From NCBI GenBank assembly GCA_017465155.1, contig JAFTWV010000046.1:1-64000 (forward strand): a stretch of DNA of 64,000 nucleotides, given 5' to 3'. The stretch is from Clostridia bacterium (GTDB lineage: Bacteria > Bacillota > Clostridia > Christensenellales > Aristaeellaceae). Shown here piece after piece: positions 33,402 to 42,665 of the stretch (positions are counted from its first letter, which is position 1; the number at the start of each line of letters is the position of its first letter). The notes under the pieces were generated by a model, which searched no databases, was not told where the DNA came from, and saw only the letters and a program-made list of their open reading frames with translations. The translations under genes were made by a program, and so were the position numbers.

Positions 33402-35381
33402 TTACTCCTCGACGGTCTCGGCAGCGGCAGCCTCAGCCTCGGCAACGGCTTCCACGTCGACGACGACAGCTTCCATATCATCCATGACCTCGGCATCTTC
33501 GAAGGAGAACTCCTCTTCGACAGCCTGACGGATGGACAGGGAGATGCGCTTCTTCTCGGTGTCCACAGACAGCACCTTCACGCGAACAACCTGGCCGACC
33601 TGCACAGCATCCTCGACCTTGTTGACGCGGTTGGGCGCGCACTGAGAGATGTGAACCAGGCCGTCCAGACCAGGCTGCAGCTCCACGAAGGCGCCGAAGT
33701 CGGTGATGCGGACAACCTTGCCCTCCACGATGGAGCCCTCGGGATAGCGCTCGGAGGCGTTGTCCCAGGGACGGGCCTGCAGCTGCTTGTAGCCCAGCTG
33801 AATGCGCTTGCGCTCACGATCCAGAGACAGGATCTTGACGTCGACTTCCTGGTTGGGCTTCACGACCTCGCTGGGGTGAGAAATGCGGCCCCAGGACAGA
33901 TCGGTGATGTGAATCAGGCCGTCCACGCCGCCCACGTCCACGAACGCTCCGAAGGGAGACAGACGCCGGACGATACCGTGGATGATGATGCCCTCTTCCA
34001 GACGGCCCCAGGCCTCTTCCTCACGGGCAGCAGTTTCCTCGGCGATGACCTGCTTGCGGGAAGCAACAATGCGCTTCTTCTGCTTGTCAACCTCGATGAT
34101 CTTGAGCTTCATGTCCTTGCCAACGAAGTCAGCAATCTTCTCGACATAGTGCTGAGCCAGCTGGGAAGCGGGCACGAAGGCGCGCACGCCCTCCACGTCG
34201 CAGATCAGGCCGCCCTTGACAGCCTCCTTGCCGGCGCCCTGCACGTACTCGCCAGCCTCATACTTGGCCATCAGGGCTTCCCAGGCCTTACGGTTGACGA
34301 TGTTGCGCTGAGACAGGACAACGTTGCCTTCGCCATCGTTGACCTTGACGATCTCGGCCTCGATCTCGTCGTCGAGCTTAACGTCTTCCTGAGTCAGGTC
34401 AGAGCGCTTGATGATACCGTCGGCCTTGTAGCCGATGTTGACGCAAACTTCGTCTTCGGTGATCTGCACGACCTTACCGGTGACGGTCTGGCCCGCGCGG
34501 ATGCGAGTCATGCTGGCCACAACAGCATCCATGGTGAAATCGGTGGACTGAATGTCGGTCATTTGGGTTACAACCTCCTCTAATGAACCATCCGGCGTGG
34601 AAGCACCGGCGGTTATTCCTATGAATTCGGAATTCGTATTTGCAAAGGCAGGCGGAATCTCCGCCGCGCGCTCTACCAGAATTGTTCGCGGACACAGCGC
34701 CTTGCAGGCCGCGTACAGCTTTTGCGTGTTTGCGCTGGTTCTGCCGCCGATGACAATCATCGCATCAGCCCGCGAAGCCAGCTCCTTGGCTTCTCTCTGC
34801 CGCACCGCAGTGGCGTTGCAGATGGTATTGTGCTTGCGAAGGTCACGCACCTTCGTTTCAAGCACTGCCGTGATGGACGCCCATCGCTCCGGCGGGAAGG
34901 TGGTCTGGGCCGCAGCCACAGCCTTGTTCATCTCCGGAAGCACCGCAGCTTCTTCAGGCGTTGCAACCACATAAACCGGGCCCTTCGCCCAGCCGCAGGT
35001 TCCTCTGACCTCGGGATGTTCCCTTTCGCCCACCATGATGACAGGCGTACCGTCTGCCGTCCCCTCCGCAACGATGCGGTGGAGCTTGTCCACAAACGGA
35101 CAGGTCAGATCCAATACGCTGCAGCCAGCCCCTTCAAGCGCTTCAAGCACCTGAGGCGCAACACCATGGCTGCGGATCAGCACCTGACGGCCCTGCGCCT
35201 CCTCCGGAGCAGAAACCGGCGGAACACCGCGGCTGCGCAGCATGTCCACCACCGTCGGGTTATGGATCAGCTCACCCAGTGTGCAGGACGGGACATTCGA
35301 CGCGGCGACCTTCATCGCAGCCTCCACGGCCCGTCGTACGCCCATGCAGAAACCGGCGTGGGCAGCTACCTCAATCGGCAT
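33402..35381 (-). CDS. ispH: IspH (HMBPP reductase) fused to ribosomal protein S1
   Basis: 659 residues. Residues 1-285 are IspH, last enzyme of the methylerythritol isoprenoid pathway, with cluster cysteines at Cys12 ([12 protein letters not shown]), in [10 protein letters not shown] and in [15 protein letters not shown], plus [12 protein letters not shown]. Residues 300-630 contain four S1 RNA-binding repeats (for example [20 protein letters not shown] and [20 protein letters not shown]), as in ribosomal protein S1. The C-terminus is acidic ([15 protein letters not shown]). The fusion is known in many Clostridia. Both halves look complete. Confidence 0.95.
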   Translation of the reverse strand: MPIEVAAHAGFCMGVRRAVEAAMKVAASNVPSCTLGELIHNPTVVDMLRSRGVPPVSAPEEAQGRQVLIRSHGVAPQVLEALEGAGCSVLDLTCPFVDKLHRIVAEGTADGTPVIMVGEREHPEVRGTCGWAKGPVYVVATPEEAAVLPEMNKAVAAAQTTFPPERWASITAVLETKVRDLRKHNTICNATAVRQREAKELASRADAMIVIGGRTSANTQKLYAACKALCPRTILVERAAEIPPAFANTNSEFIGITAGASTPDGSLEEVVTQMTDIQSTDFTMDAVVASMTRIRAGQTVTGKVVQITEDEVCVNIGYKADGIIKRSDLTQEDVKLDDEIEAEIVKVNDGEGNVVLSQRNIVNRKAWEALMAKYEAGEYVQGAGKEAVKGGLICDVEGVRAFVPASQLAQHYVEKIADFVGKDMKLKIIEVDKQKKRIVASRKQVIAEETAAREEEAWGRLEEGIIIHGIVRRLSPFGAFVDVGGVDGLIHITDLSWGRISHPSEVVKPNQEVDVKILSLDRERKRIQLGYKQLQARPWDNASERYPEGSIVEGKVVRITDFGAFVELQPGLDGLVHISQCAPNRVNKVEDAVQVGQVVRVKVLSVDTEKKRISLSIRQAVEEEFSFEDAEVMDDMEAVVVDVEAVAEAEAAAAETVEE

Positions 35382-35531
35382 GCATAAGCATCCTTTCGCA
35401 AAATGCTCTATTTGTTTTCATTTCGATACATTTTCTCCGATTCCTGCTTGCTTTCGGAAAAAATTCTAAAAAAGTTTCAGAAAATCTCTGCCGAACCCTC
35501 TGTCCGGCCGCTGCGGCACAAAATTTCCTGA

Positions 35532-36191
35532 TTACGCCTCCGGGTGTGCCTCTTTGAGTGCCGCATAGGTCTGGGTGATTCTCCCCAGCAGAAGGCCGCA
35601 GGTTTCGGTATTGATGCCCATCTCACGCAGATCATCCATGACAATCGGCTCGCCTACATACACATGCAGACGGCGGAACAGCCTTACCTTACCCGTGATG
35701 TAGACAGGAATCAGCGGAACCTTGCTGCGCAGGGCAATCATCGCAACGCCCGATTCCAGATCCTCCATCAGTCCGTTCTTGTGCCGCGTACCCTCGGGGA
35801 AGATGCCCAGCACACCGCCCTCGCGGGTCACGCGCATGCATGCCCGCATAGCCTCCATATCCGTGTTGTGCCGGTCAACAGGGATCATATGCATGCTGTT
35901 GAAAATCGCCGCCACAATCGGCACCTTCCAAAGCTCCTTCTTGCCGATGTATCGGATCTGGTAGCGCTTGACGGGCATCGCTGCAATGACAGGGTCCATC
36001 ATGGACTGATGATTCCCCATCAGAATGAAGGGCGCTTCGATATCAAGCCGCTCTGCGTTGTGATACTTCACCGGCAGAAAGGTGCTCAGCAGCAGCTTCG
36101 CAATGGGGTATGCAACCGTATAGACCAGCGAGCGCTTCGTTGCGCTTGGCTGCGCCGCCTTGATCACTGTCTTGTTCTGATTCTCACTCAT
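35532..36191 (-). CDS. plsC: 1-acyl-sn-glycerol-3-phosphate acyltransferase (PlsC-like)
   Basis: 219 residues with an N-terminal membrane-associated segment. The acyltransferase HxxxxD motif is NHQSMMDP near residue 58 and the glycerophosphate-binding motif is FPEGTRHKNG near residue 136. It makes phosphatidic acid in membrane phospholipid synthesis. The ATG overlaps the cmk stop by 8 bases; cmk-plsC-ispH/rpsA is a familiar Clostridia order. Confidence 0.92.
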   Translation of the reverse strand: MSENQNKTVIKAAQPSATKRSLVYTVAYPIAKLLLSTFLPVKYHNAERLDIEAPFILMGNHQSMMDPVIAAMPVKRYQIRYIGKKELWKVPIVAAIFNSMHMIPVDRHNTDMEAMRACMRVTREGGVLGIFPEGTRHKNGLMEDLESGVAMIALRSKVPLIPVYITGKVRLFRRLHVYVGEPIVMDDLREMGINTETCGLLLGRITQTYAALKEAHPEA

Positions 36192-36858
36192 GGTGCTTCT
36201 CCTTGACGATGTTCAGGATGGCCTGCACCACCTGATCAAAATCCAGCGCCGTCGAATCGACAATCACCGCATCCTCCGCCGGACGCAGCGGCGTGACGGC
36301 CCGGTTCATATCCTGCTCGTCGCGAGCCTTGAGATCGGCAAGTACTTCCTCGTAAGTGGATGCATCGCCCTTTTGCTGCAGTTCCAGCCAGCGGCGGCGT
36401 GCCCTCTCCTCCGCGGAGGCGGTCAGATAAATCTTGACCGGCGCATCCGGAAGGACATAGGCACAGATATCACGCCCGTCCAGCAGCATGGGCGTTTCCT
36501 GTGCAAGCCGTCGCTGGACCGCTACCATTTCCTGACGCACGCCTGCATAGCGCGCCACGGTGGATGCTGCCATGCTGACCTCCGGCGTACGGATGTAGTC
36601 CGTCACGTCGTCGCCGTCAACAATGGTTCGCTGTCCCATTTCACCATGCGCCACAGCAATATGCAGCGTATGGCATAGCGCCGTCACTGCCTGTTCGTCC
36701 GCCAGATCAACGCCGCGGCGGATCGCCGTCAGGCCCAGCGCACGGTACATTGCCCCTGTATCCAGATGCAGAATACCCAGCGCCTTTGCCACGGCCGAAG
36801 CAATGCTCGACTTGCCCGCGCCGACAGGACCATCCATTGCAATATTCAGAATCATCAT
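36184..36858 (-). CDS. cmk: Cytidylate kinase
   Basis: 224 residues. Phosphorylates CMP and dCMP. P-loop AMDGPVGAGKSSIASAVAKAL near residue 7, then LHLDTGAMYRALGL and LLDGRDICAYVLPDAPVKIY. In the last motif most homologs have GRDIGT; here it is GRDICA. AAGGAG is upstream of two adjacent ATGs; the first is used. Confidence 0.94.
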   Translation of the reverse strand: MMILNIAMDGPVGAGKSSIASAVAKALGILHLDTGAMYRALGLTAIRRGVDLADEQAVTALCHTLHIAVAHGEMGQRTIVDGDDVTDYIRTPEVSMAASTVARYAGVRQEMVAVQRRLAQETPMLLDGRDICAYVLPDAPVKIYLTASAEERARRRWLELQQKGDASTYEEVLADLKARDEQDMNRAVTPLRPAEDAVIVDSTALDFDQVVQAILNIVKEKHHE

Positions 36859-36886
36859 ATATCTCCTTAACACAGTACCTTTGTAC

Positions 36887-37306
36887 TTATACGGCGCGGT
36901 GGCCCATACCGATGCACACCTCGTTGAGATGTATGAGGCCCACCGTGAAAAACAGCGCCACCGCAATATGCTCCCCTGCGCGGGCAACGCCGATTTTACC
37001 GCCTATCGAGAGACCCATGGCCTTCTGGGATATCTGCGCGATGGCGTCGTGCGCAGCGCCTGCAACAGCGCCCTCCTCATGGTGCGTTTCGCCGATCACG
37101 CCTTCACGCTTGGCTGCAACCACGGCGCGTTCAATAATCCGCATCACTGAGGAGACAAATTCTCCGCCGTAATCCGATGCAGCACCGTTGATTCCCTTTT
37201 CCGCAAGAGACTGCTTCATCGCATTCTCTTCTTCACGGCTGGACGTCATGGCAAGGGCAACAGCAGCACGCGCTACATCGCGGCTGTCACCAACCTGTTT
37301 CATCAT
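36887..37306 (-). CDS. HutP family protein
   Basis: 139 residues, the size of HutP, an RNA-binding antiterminator of histidine utilisation in Bacillus. Seen: ARAAVALAMTSSREEE near residue 13, AAKREGVIGETHHEEGAVAG near residue 65 and the C-terminal AVALFFTVGLIHLNEVCIGMGHRAV. No hut genes are nearby; here it precedes cmk by 28 bases, so the function may differ. GGAG lies before the ATG pair. Confidence 0.82.
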   Translation of the reverse strand: MMKQVGDSRDVARAAVALAMTSSREEENAMKQSLAEKGINGAASDYGGEFVSSVMRIIERAVVAAKREGVIGETHHEEGAVAGAAHDAIAQISQKAMGLSIGGKIGVARAGEHIAVALFFTVGLIHLNEVCIGMGHRAV

Positions 37307-37422
37307 CCGGGCACACTCCTTCTCCCGCAGCCATCACGGGGCATTCGTGTTTTTATTATACATGATTGTTCCGGTCATCGCAAGCATCTTGTCAACAATT
37401 CCGCCGATTTCCTTTCCACGCC

Positions 37423-37929
37423 TTACATCAGCAAGCCGCATACTGCCGCACCGACAAGGTAAGCCGCAAGTGATACCGCCATCACGCCGGGCAAACGGCG
37501 TATGCCGGCCGCGCCAAGATACACCGTCATAGTGTAAAAGATCGTTTCGCTGGAGCCCATCAGCACCGATGCGATACGCCCTGCACGGCTGTCTGCGCCG
37601 CATTGGGCAAATACCTGTTCCAGCGCCGCAATGCTCCCCGATCCCGTCAAGGGTCTGAGCAACAGCAGCGGCGAAACCTCCTGCGGCAGATTCATCAGCT
37701 GCGTCAGCGGTGATATGGCACGCGAAAGCAGCAGCGATAGTCCGGAGCTGTTGATCAGCGCCAGCATCAGCAGCATCGCGCAAAGCGCAGGAAGCAGTTC
37801 CAGCGCGGACTGCATCCCCTTTTTTGCACCCCGAAGAAATGTGCCATACACATCCGTCCCGGTCATCAGTCCGCGGAGGACAATGAATCCCGTCATTCCA
37901 ACGATAGCCGCGCCCGACAGTCCGTTCAT
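37423..37929 (-). CDS. spmB: Spore maturation protein B
   Basis: 168 residues with four or five membrane spans, nucleoside-recognition (Gate) domain. FLRGAKKGMQSALELLPALCAMLLML, and SETIFYTMTVYLGAAGIRR near residue 126, are characteristic of SpmB. Needed for spore core dehydration in Bacillus. Start overlaps the spmA stop by 4 bases. Confidence 0.9.
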   Translation of the reverse strand: MNGLSGAAIVGMTGFIVLRGLMTGTDVYGTFLRGAKKGMQSALELLPALCAMLLMLALINSSGLSLLLSRAISPLTQLMNLPQEVSPLLLLRPLTGSGSIAALEQVFAQCGADSRAGRIASVLMGSSETIFYTMTVYLGAAGIRRLPGVMAVSLAAYLVGAAVCGLLM

Positions 37930-38495
37930 ACTCTGCGACCTCCGCGATTGATCAGCATCATCAGCAGCGCTGCCGCTACGCTGGATGCACCGGAAGTAAT
38001 CAGCGTCATCCCCCAGACGTCCGCCGGATTCAGCGCACCGGCAGCCTGACGCAGGGTAATGATCGTTGTTGGGAGCAGCTGAATGCTCGCATTGTCCAGC
38101 GCCAGCAGCATTGCCAGCGCCTGCAGACCCGTTTGTCCCTGTGCCGCAAGCAGCTTTGCCGCCTCAATCCCGGCAGGCGTTGCAGCATTGCCCAGCCCAA
38201 GCAGGTTTGCTGACAGATTCAGGCTCATCGCCGACCAGCAGCGCTCGTCCTTCAGCCCCGGAAAGAGCGGACGGGCCGCCCTGCGGAACAGACTCCCCAA
38301 GCGTGCCACATCCCCCGATGCATCAAGGATTTCCATCAGGCCACTCCACAGCGTCATCGTCGCCAGCAGTGTCAGCAGCAGCTCCACCGCTGACTCACCG
38401 CTGCTCAGCAGCGCCGCAGCCGTCTCCCCTCCACGCCCGTTGATCAGCGATAAAATCACTGATGCAAGCATCAGTATTGTCCATATTCTGCTCAC
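37926..38495 (-). CDS. spmA: Spore maturation protein A
   Basis: 189 residues, integral membrane Gate-domain protein. The SpmA landmark LSANLLGLGNAATPAGIEAAKLL is at about residues 78-100, and QLLPTTIITLRQAAGALNPADVWG follows near 137. The start is GTG. It forms an operon with spmB. The promoter lies in the 200-base gap to the divergent AbrB-like gene but I could not define it. Confidence 0.92.
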   Translation of the reverse strand: MSRIWTILMLASVILSLINGRGGETAAALLSSGESAVELLLTLLATMTLWSGLMEILDASGDVARLGSLFRRAARPLFPGLKDERCWSAMSLNLSANLLGLGNAATPAGIEAAKLLAAQGQTGLQALAMLLALDNASIQLLPTTIITLRQAAGALNPADVWGMTLITSGASSVAAALLMMLINRGGRRV

Positions 38496-38596
38496 CTGAC
38501 GTCCCGCCTTTCTTCGTTATAAAACACAGCGAGCTGTGTATTTTGTTTCAATTCTGTAATGGTTATGGGAAATACTATTAAAATATAAAATTCTTC

Positions 38597-38625
38597 TTGA
38601 CTTTCCATGTTAATAATTGTAGAAT
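38597..38625 (+). promoter_or_regulatory. Promoter of the AbrB-like gene
   Basis: TTGACT, 17 bases, TAGAAT; transcript would start about 70 bases before the ATG. Confidence 0.6.
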
Positions 38626-38702
38626 GATGCTGGCGATACAGTTATGAATACTGTGTCACTTGACTCTGCAGGCGAGGCCTGCACTTAATATCAGGAGGTA
38701 CT

Positions 38703-38954
38703 ATGGCAATGAAGTCTACCGGCGTTGTTCGTCAGTTGGATACCCTGGGGCGCGTCGTGCTGCCCATCGAGCTGCGCAGGACGATGGATATCGGCGTTAA
38801 GGATATGCTTGAGATCTTTGTCGAGGATGATCAGATTATTCTCAAGAAGTATCATCCCAGCTGCATTTTCTGCTCTGACGCCCGCGATGTCACGCCTTAC
38901 AAGGGCAAGCTGATCTGCAAGAACTGCCTGGCCGAGCTCAGCGGCAAGGAGTAA
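38703..38954 (+). CDS. AbrB-family transition-state-type regulator with zinc ribbon
   Basis: 83 residues. Residues 1-45 are an AbrB/SpoVT swapped-hairpin DNA-binding domain (STGVVRQLDTLGRVVLPIEL, then VEDDQIILKKY). The C-terminal part adds two CxxC pairs (CIFC and CKNC, 20 residues apart), a probable zinc ribbon, as in clostridial AbrB/Abh-like proteins. AGGAGGT precedes the ATG, and the gene is monocistronic. Confidence 0.88.
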   Translation: MAMKSTGVVRQLDTLGRVVLPIELRRTMDIGVKDMLEIFVEDDQIILKKYHPSCIFCSDARDVTPYKGKLICKNCLAELSGKE

Positions 38955-38978
38955 GCCTCCCCTTCGTACAGCCTATGG

Positions 38979-39007
38979 TGCGGATGCATGAGCCATCCGC
39001 ACTTTTT
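38979..39007 (+). terminator. Terminator of the AbrB-like gene
   Basis: GTGCGGATG / CATCCGCAC then TTTTTC. Confidence 0.88.
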
Positions 39008-39131
39008 CTATGCACAAAAGCCGCGTTACAGAACATCACGCCGCATGGCTTGCCCATTATGCGTAATTGGTATATAATATAATAAAATGACGATGTCCAT
39101 ATGCTGCTGCGAAGAAAGGATTACGTTCAAC

Positions 39132-39866
39132 ATGCTTAAAACCTTTTCCGAGGAATTCCTTATCCGTTCCTATCAGGCGGATGTAACCAATCACATCACA
39201 CCCAGCGCTATCTTGCAGATCATGCAGGAAATGGCCGGCGCTCACGCTGAGATGCTCGATATTGGCCGCAGCGTGCTGCTGAATCACAATCTGGTATGGA
39301 TTCTGACACGCGTGGAGGTTCAGATGGACCGTTATCCCACCGCCGGTGAAACACTTTATGTAGAAACCTTCCCAATGCCCAACCGCCGCTGGTTTTTCCC
39401 GCGCTACTTTATTTTCCGGGATGGCAGCGGCATGCAGATTGGCTGCGCCGGAAGCCTGTGGGCGCTTCTGGACGTCACAAGCCGCCGCATGAGCAAGCCC
39501 GATCCCGTCATGCATATGCTGCCCGACAACAGCGATCTGACCGCACCCATGGGCCTTCCAGCCACAGTGGAGGAGATCGCAATCCCCCCTGTTACAGCCA
39601 TGCTGCTCCCTCAGTACACAGACCTTGACGTAAACGGGCATGTCAACAATACCCGTTATATCGACTGGTGCTGCAATGCCCTTGGTATTGATACCATGAA
39701 GCAATACTGCCTGTCCCGCTTTGTGCTGAACTTCAATCAGGAGATTCTTCCCGGCCAGGCGATCCGCACAGAGCTGCACCGGCAGGGCGATGCATTCTCC
39801 TTCAGCGGCTTCGAGGGCGATACCCGTCATTTTGACGTCGGCGGCATGCTGACGCCCCGTGCGTAA
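39132..39866 (+). CDS. Acyl-ACP thioesterase (FatA/FatB family)
   Basis: 244 residues, double hotdog fold. It hydrolyses acyl-ACP, releasing fatty acids. The first hotdog shows ILQIMQEMAGAHAEMLDIG, the second the catalytic-side motif DLDVNGHVNNTRYIDWCCNAL, where the Asn-x-His is kept (NGHVNN). The start follows an AAAGGA site; it is preferred to an in-frame ATG 15 codons upstream. It is followed after 23 bases by tmcAL. Confidence 0.88.
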   Translation: MLKTFSEEFLIRSYQADVTNHITPSAILQIMQEMAGAHAEMLDIGRSVLLNHNLVWILTRVEVQMDRYPTAGETLYVETFPMPNRRWFFPRYFIFRDGSGMQIGCAGSLWALLDVTSRRMSKPDPVMHMLPDNSDLTAPMGLPATVEEIAIPPVTAMLLPQYTDLDVNGHVNNTRYIDWCCNALGIDTMKQYCLSRFVLNFNQEILPGQAIRTELHRQGDAFSFSGFEGDTRHFDVGGMLTPRA

Positions 39867-39889
39867 CCGCAACAGAAAGGAGGCTGCAC

Positions 39890-41071
39890 ATGCGCGTAGC
39901 AGGCGTGATCGCTGAGTACAATCCCTTTCACCTCGGCCACGCATGGCAGCTTCAGGAGGCTCGGCGGCTGGCCAAGGCAGACGCTGTCATCGTGGTAATG
40001 TCCAGCTGCTTCACCCAGCGCGGCGAGGCTTCCCTCCTCTCCCCGGCAGATCGTGCACGCATGGCTTTACGCTGCGGTGCAGATGCGGTGTTTGCACTGC
40101 CCGCCTGCTGGTCCGTGCGTGACGCAGAGCATTTTGCTTTGGGCGGCGTCGCACTCCTGAGCGGACTCGGCTGCAGTGTCATTTCCTTCGGTACCGAAAC
40201 TGCCGACATACCGCTCCTTCAACAAACTGCTCAGACGCTCGAACACCCGGAAAACGAGTTCTCTGCTGCCCTGCAGGCACGTCTTGCAACCGGTATGCCC
40301 TATCCAGCCGCCATGTCCGCCGTGATGGAAGAGAAGCTTCCCGGCAGCGGTGTTCTGCTGTCCGCCCCGAACAGCACGCTTGCCGTGTGTTATCTCAGGG
40401 CGATGCTCCGCCTTGGCAAGCCAATGGAGATATGCCCCGTTCCACGCCTGACCAGCTATCATGACACAGCACTGACCGACGCTTTGCCCTCGGCAACTGC
40501 ACTGCGCGGCGCAATCCTGCGCGGCGACTGGGCACGTTCCCGGACTGCCATGCCAGAAGCGGCCTTCGATGTGCTGCTGGACGCCGTCCGTTCCGGGCGT
40601 ATTCATCGCCCGGAAGCACTGGATACGGCGCTGATCTACCGTCTGCGCACCATGTCCGACGCTGAATATGCTGCGCTCCCGGACGCATCCGAGGGGATCG
40701 AACAGCGCCTGGCTTCATCCGCCGGGTACGCTGCTGCGCGGGAGGATCTGCTGATACTCGCCAAGACACGGCGTTATCCCTATGCCCGTCTGTCCAGAAT
40801 GGCGACGCACGCGCTGCTTGGCATTACAGACGAGCTGCTGCATAAAGCGGCTCTCCCCGATGCAGCGTGGCTATTGGGCTTCCGCCAGGAGGCGCAGCCT
40901 CTGTTTCGCCACATCAAACAGCATGGCAGTCTCCCTCTCATCGGAAAGGCAGCTGATCATGACCGCTGCACACCATGGTTTGAAACGGAGCTGCGCGCTT
41001 ATGACCTCTGGTCGCTTGGCGCATCCATGCCCGCCGGCCTTGGACTGACGCAAGGCGTTGTCCGCGAATGA
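39890..41071 (+). CDS. tmcAL: tRNA(Met) cytidine acetate ligase TmcAL
   Basis: 393 residues. It makes acetylated C34 in elongator tRNA-Met using acetate and ATP. The N-terminal nucleotidyltransferase site is VIAEYNPFHLGHAWQLQEAR with the HxGH motif; PADRARMALRCGADAVFALP and SAPNSTLAVCYLRAM follow. The length fits the family. AAAGGAGG lies ahead of the ATG. Ends before a shared terminator. Confidence 0.92.
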   Translation: MRVAGVIAEYNPFHLGHAWQLQEARRLAKADAVIVVMSSCFTQRGEASLLSPADRARMALRCGADAVFALPACWSVRDAEHFALGGVALLSGLGCSVISFGTETADIPLLQQTAQTLEHPENEFSAALQARLATGMPYPAAMSAVMEEKLPGSGVLLSAPNSTLAVCYLRAMLRLGKPMEICPVPRLTSYHDTALTDALPSATALRGAILRGDWARSRTAMPEAAFDVLLDAVRSGRIHRPEALDTALIYRLRTMSDAEYAALPDASEGIEQRLASSAGYAAAREDLLILAKTRRYPYARLSRMATHALLGITDELLHKAALPDAAWLLGFRQEAQPLFRHIKQHGSLPLIGKAADHDRCTPWFETELRAYDLWSLGASMPAGLGLTQGVVRE

Positions 41072-41088
41072 TCCTCCCAATAAGAACA

Positions 41089-41123
41089 GCCTCCGCCGGA
41101 TCATTTCCGTGCGGAGGCTTCTT
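41089..41123. terminator. Bidirectional terminator between tmcAL and the VOC gene
   Basis: GCCTCCGC / GCGGAGGC stem between convergent genes, TTCTTC on the + side. Confidence 0.7.
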
Positions 41124-41134
41124 CATGCGCTGCA

Positions 41135-41482
41135 TTATTCAGCGAGGCGCCTGAGGTAAATCAGGTTTCCATCTGGATCCAGAAAGCTCATGTTCACCAT
41201 CCCCCATGGGCGTCTCAGGGGCGGATCTACGATACGAGCGTCCATAGCCAGCAGCTTCTGATACGCAGCGTCAATATCATCCACAGTGAAGGCCAGACTG
41301 ATCCGGCCGGTCACGCCGCTCTTGCTCTGCTCATCATTGTAAACAGAGAGCTGTGTTTCATCGCTGATCAGCATCTGGTGCACAGGATCATTGCTTCCGT
41401 TGTCGATGCCCAACAGGTCCTTGTAGAAGTCAGCCAGCCTGATCACATCATCAGTGTGCAGGCATACCTCACCGAGCCGCAT
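41135..41482 (-). CDS. VOC family (glyoxalase-fold) protein
   Basis: 115 residues, one vicinal-oxygen-chelate module pair: MRLGEVCLHTDDVIRLADFYKD, ISLAFTVDDIDAAYQKLLAM and WGMVNMSFLDPDGNLIYL. The last motif holds the usual DPDGN. Function is not readable; such proteins include isomerases and resistance proteins. GGGGGAGG lies before the ATG. Last gene of a four-gene minus-strand run. Confidence 0.88.
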   Translation of the reverse strand: MRLGEVCLHTDDVIRLADFYKDLLGIDNGSNDPVHQMLISDETQLSVYNDEQSKSGVTGRISLAFTVDDIDAAYQKLLAMDARIVDPPLRRPWGMVNMSFLDPDGNLIYLRRLAE

Positions 41483-41501
41483 TGAACACACCTCCCCCAA
41501 G

Positions 41502-41864
41502 TTATGGCAACCGTTCGATCCCGATGGCCAGTACGCCGTATCTGGCCTGCTGCTCCGGCGGATAATACGCCTCCATGTCCTGCGGAGACGCATGATCAAC
41601 ATTCTCCGGTGTGTATCCGCATTCCAGCAGCGGCAGTGAGGCGTACAGCGCCGCAAAATCCGGATACGGGAACAAACCGGTCACGCGCACACACAGCTGC
41701 CTGTCATCGGCAGTGCAGGTGAAGCAAATCGTATCCCCGATCCGGATCGCAGCACGCTTCTCGTCATGCAGACGAAGCTCATAGCGCTTGCGGCCTGATG
41801 CAATCGCCGCAAAAGGACCGGGACGCAGGCTCATTTCATGACGCACAGACAGCTCCTCCTTCAT
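41502..41864 (-). CDS. ASCH domain protein
   Basis: 120 residues with the ASCH-like start MSLRPGPFAAIASGRKRYELRLHD and IRIGDTICF. ASCH proteins bind RNA and some cleave N4-acetylcytidine; the activity here is not predicted. The gene starts 4 bases past the Nudix stop. Confidence 0.8.
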   Translation of the reverse strand: MKEELSVRHEMSLRPGPFAAIASGRKRYELRLHDEKRAAIRIGDTICFTCTADDRQLCVRVTGLFPYPDFAALYASLPLLECGYTPENVDHASPQDMEAYYPPEQQARYGVLAIGIERLP

Positions 41865-41867
41865 AGA

Positions 41868-42284
41868 TCACGCATGCATGATTTGTGGGATATTGACACG
41901 CACGGATTCCAGCATATGGCCGATATTGCCTTCCCCGGCAAACCGCTCCGGATCGAAGAAGTTCTCCGTCAATGGCATCCAGCACAGAGGATTTGTCTCC
42001 TCCACCAGACAGACGTCACGCTTGAGTGCACCTGCATATACCTGCAGCTCAATTCTGCAATATGCATAGCGGAAGTCCATCACATGGGTCAGCGTAACGT
42101 CATTGTCCGTGATTCCGGTTTCTTCCCGCAGCTCACGGTAAGCCGCCGTCATGCCGTCTTCCCCCTGCTCCACTTTTCCGCCGACAAGGTTGTACTTGTC
42201 CTGATAAGGCGGTTTACGGCGCATGCACATCAACACATGCTCTCCATCCGGATGGTAAACAATAATCACGTTGAGCTGCTTCAT
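41868..42284 (-). CDS. Nudix hydrolase (8-oxo-dGTP diphosphatase-like)
   Basis: 138 residues. Complete Nudix box GGKVEQGEDGMTAAYRELRE followed by ETGI, near residues 35-58. The short MutT-like form suggests a nucleotide-pool sanitising role. The start overlaps the MazG-like stop by 4 bases. Confidence 0.9.
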   Translation of the reverse strand: MKQLNVIIVYHPDGEHVLMCMRRKPPYQDKYNLVGGKVEQGEDGMTAAYRELREETGITDNDVTLTHVMDFRYAYCRIELQVYAGALKRDVCLVEETNPLCWMPLTENFFDPERFAGEGNIGHMLESVRVNIPQIMHA

Positions 42285-42613
42285 GCCTCCGGCTCCCGCT
42301 GCTGTGAACGCTGCGTGTCAAACCCCTTCGGATAGCGCTTGTGCAGCTTGTCCAGATTCCCCTGAAGGATGTCGGACAGATCAATATGCAGGCCCGTCGC
42401 GGCTTCTGCAAGATACCAGGCGATATCGCCCAGCTCCTTGATGAGCTTCACGCGATCCAGCTCATGCCCCTGATAGAGGTGCTTCTTCATGATATCAATT
42501 GCCTCGCCGGATTCGCCGCACAGGCCCATCAGGGCGTTCATCAGCACATCCTTTTCCGTCAGTGAAGGATTGAGAAGGGTCATGGCTTCCTTCTGATATT
42601 CGTTGACGTTCAT
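42281..42613 (-). CDS. MazG-like nucleotide pyrophosphohydrolase
   Basis: 110 residues, all-alpha NTP pyrophosphatase. LMGLCGESGEAIDIMKKHLYQG and IKELGDIAWYLAEAATGL contain the metal-binding ExxE and ExxD residues. It clears non-standard NTPs, consistent with the Nudix and ASCH neighbours. GGGAGG is ahead of the ATG. Confidence 0.87.
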   Translation of the reverse strand: MNVNEYQKEAMTLLNPSLTEKDVLMNALMGLCGESGEAIDIMKKHLYQGHELDRVKLIKELGDIAWYLAEAATGLHIDLSDILQGNLDKLHKRYPKGFDTQRSQQREPEA

Positions 42614-42628
42614 ACAAACCTCCCGATT

Positions 42629-42662
42629 GAAAAAAGGGTACGACTCAGCGCCGCACCCTTGC
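42629..42662 (-). terminator. Terminator of the phosphohexomutase gene
   Basis: Minus strand AAGGGT / ACCCTT stem with TTTTTTC, right after the stop; the stem is short. Confidence 0.6.
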
Positions 42663-42665
42663 TTT

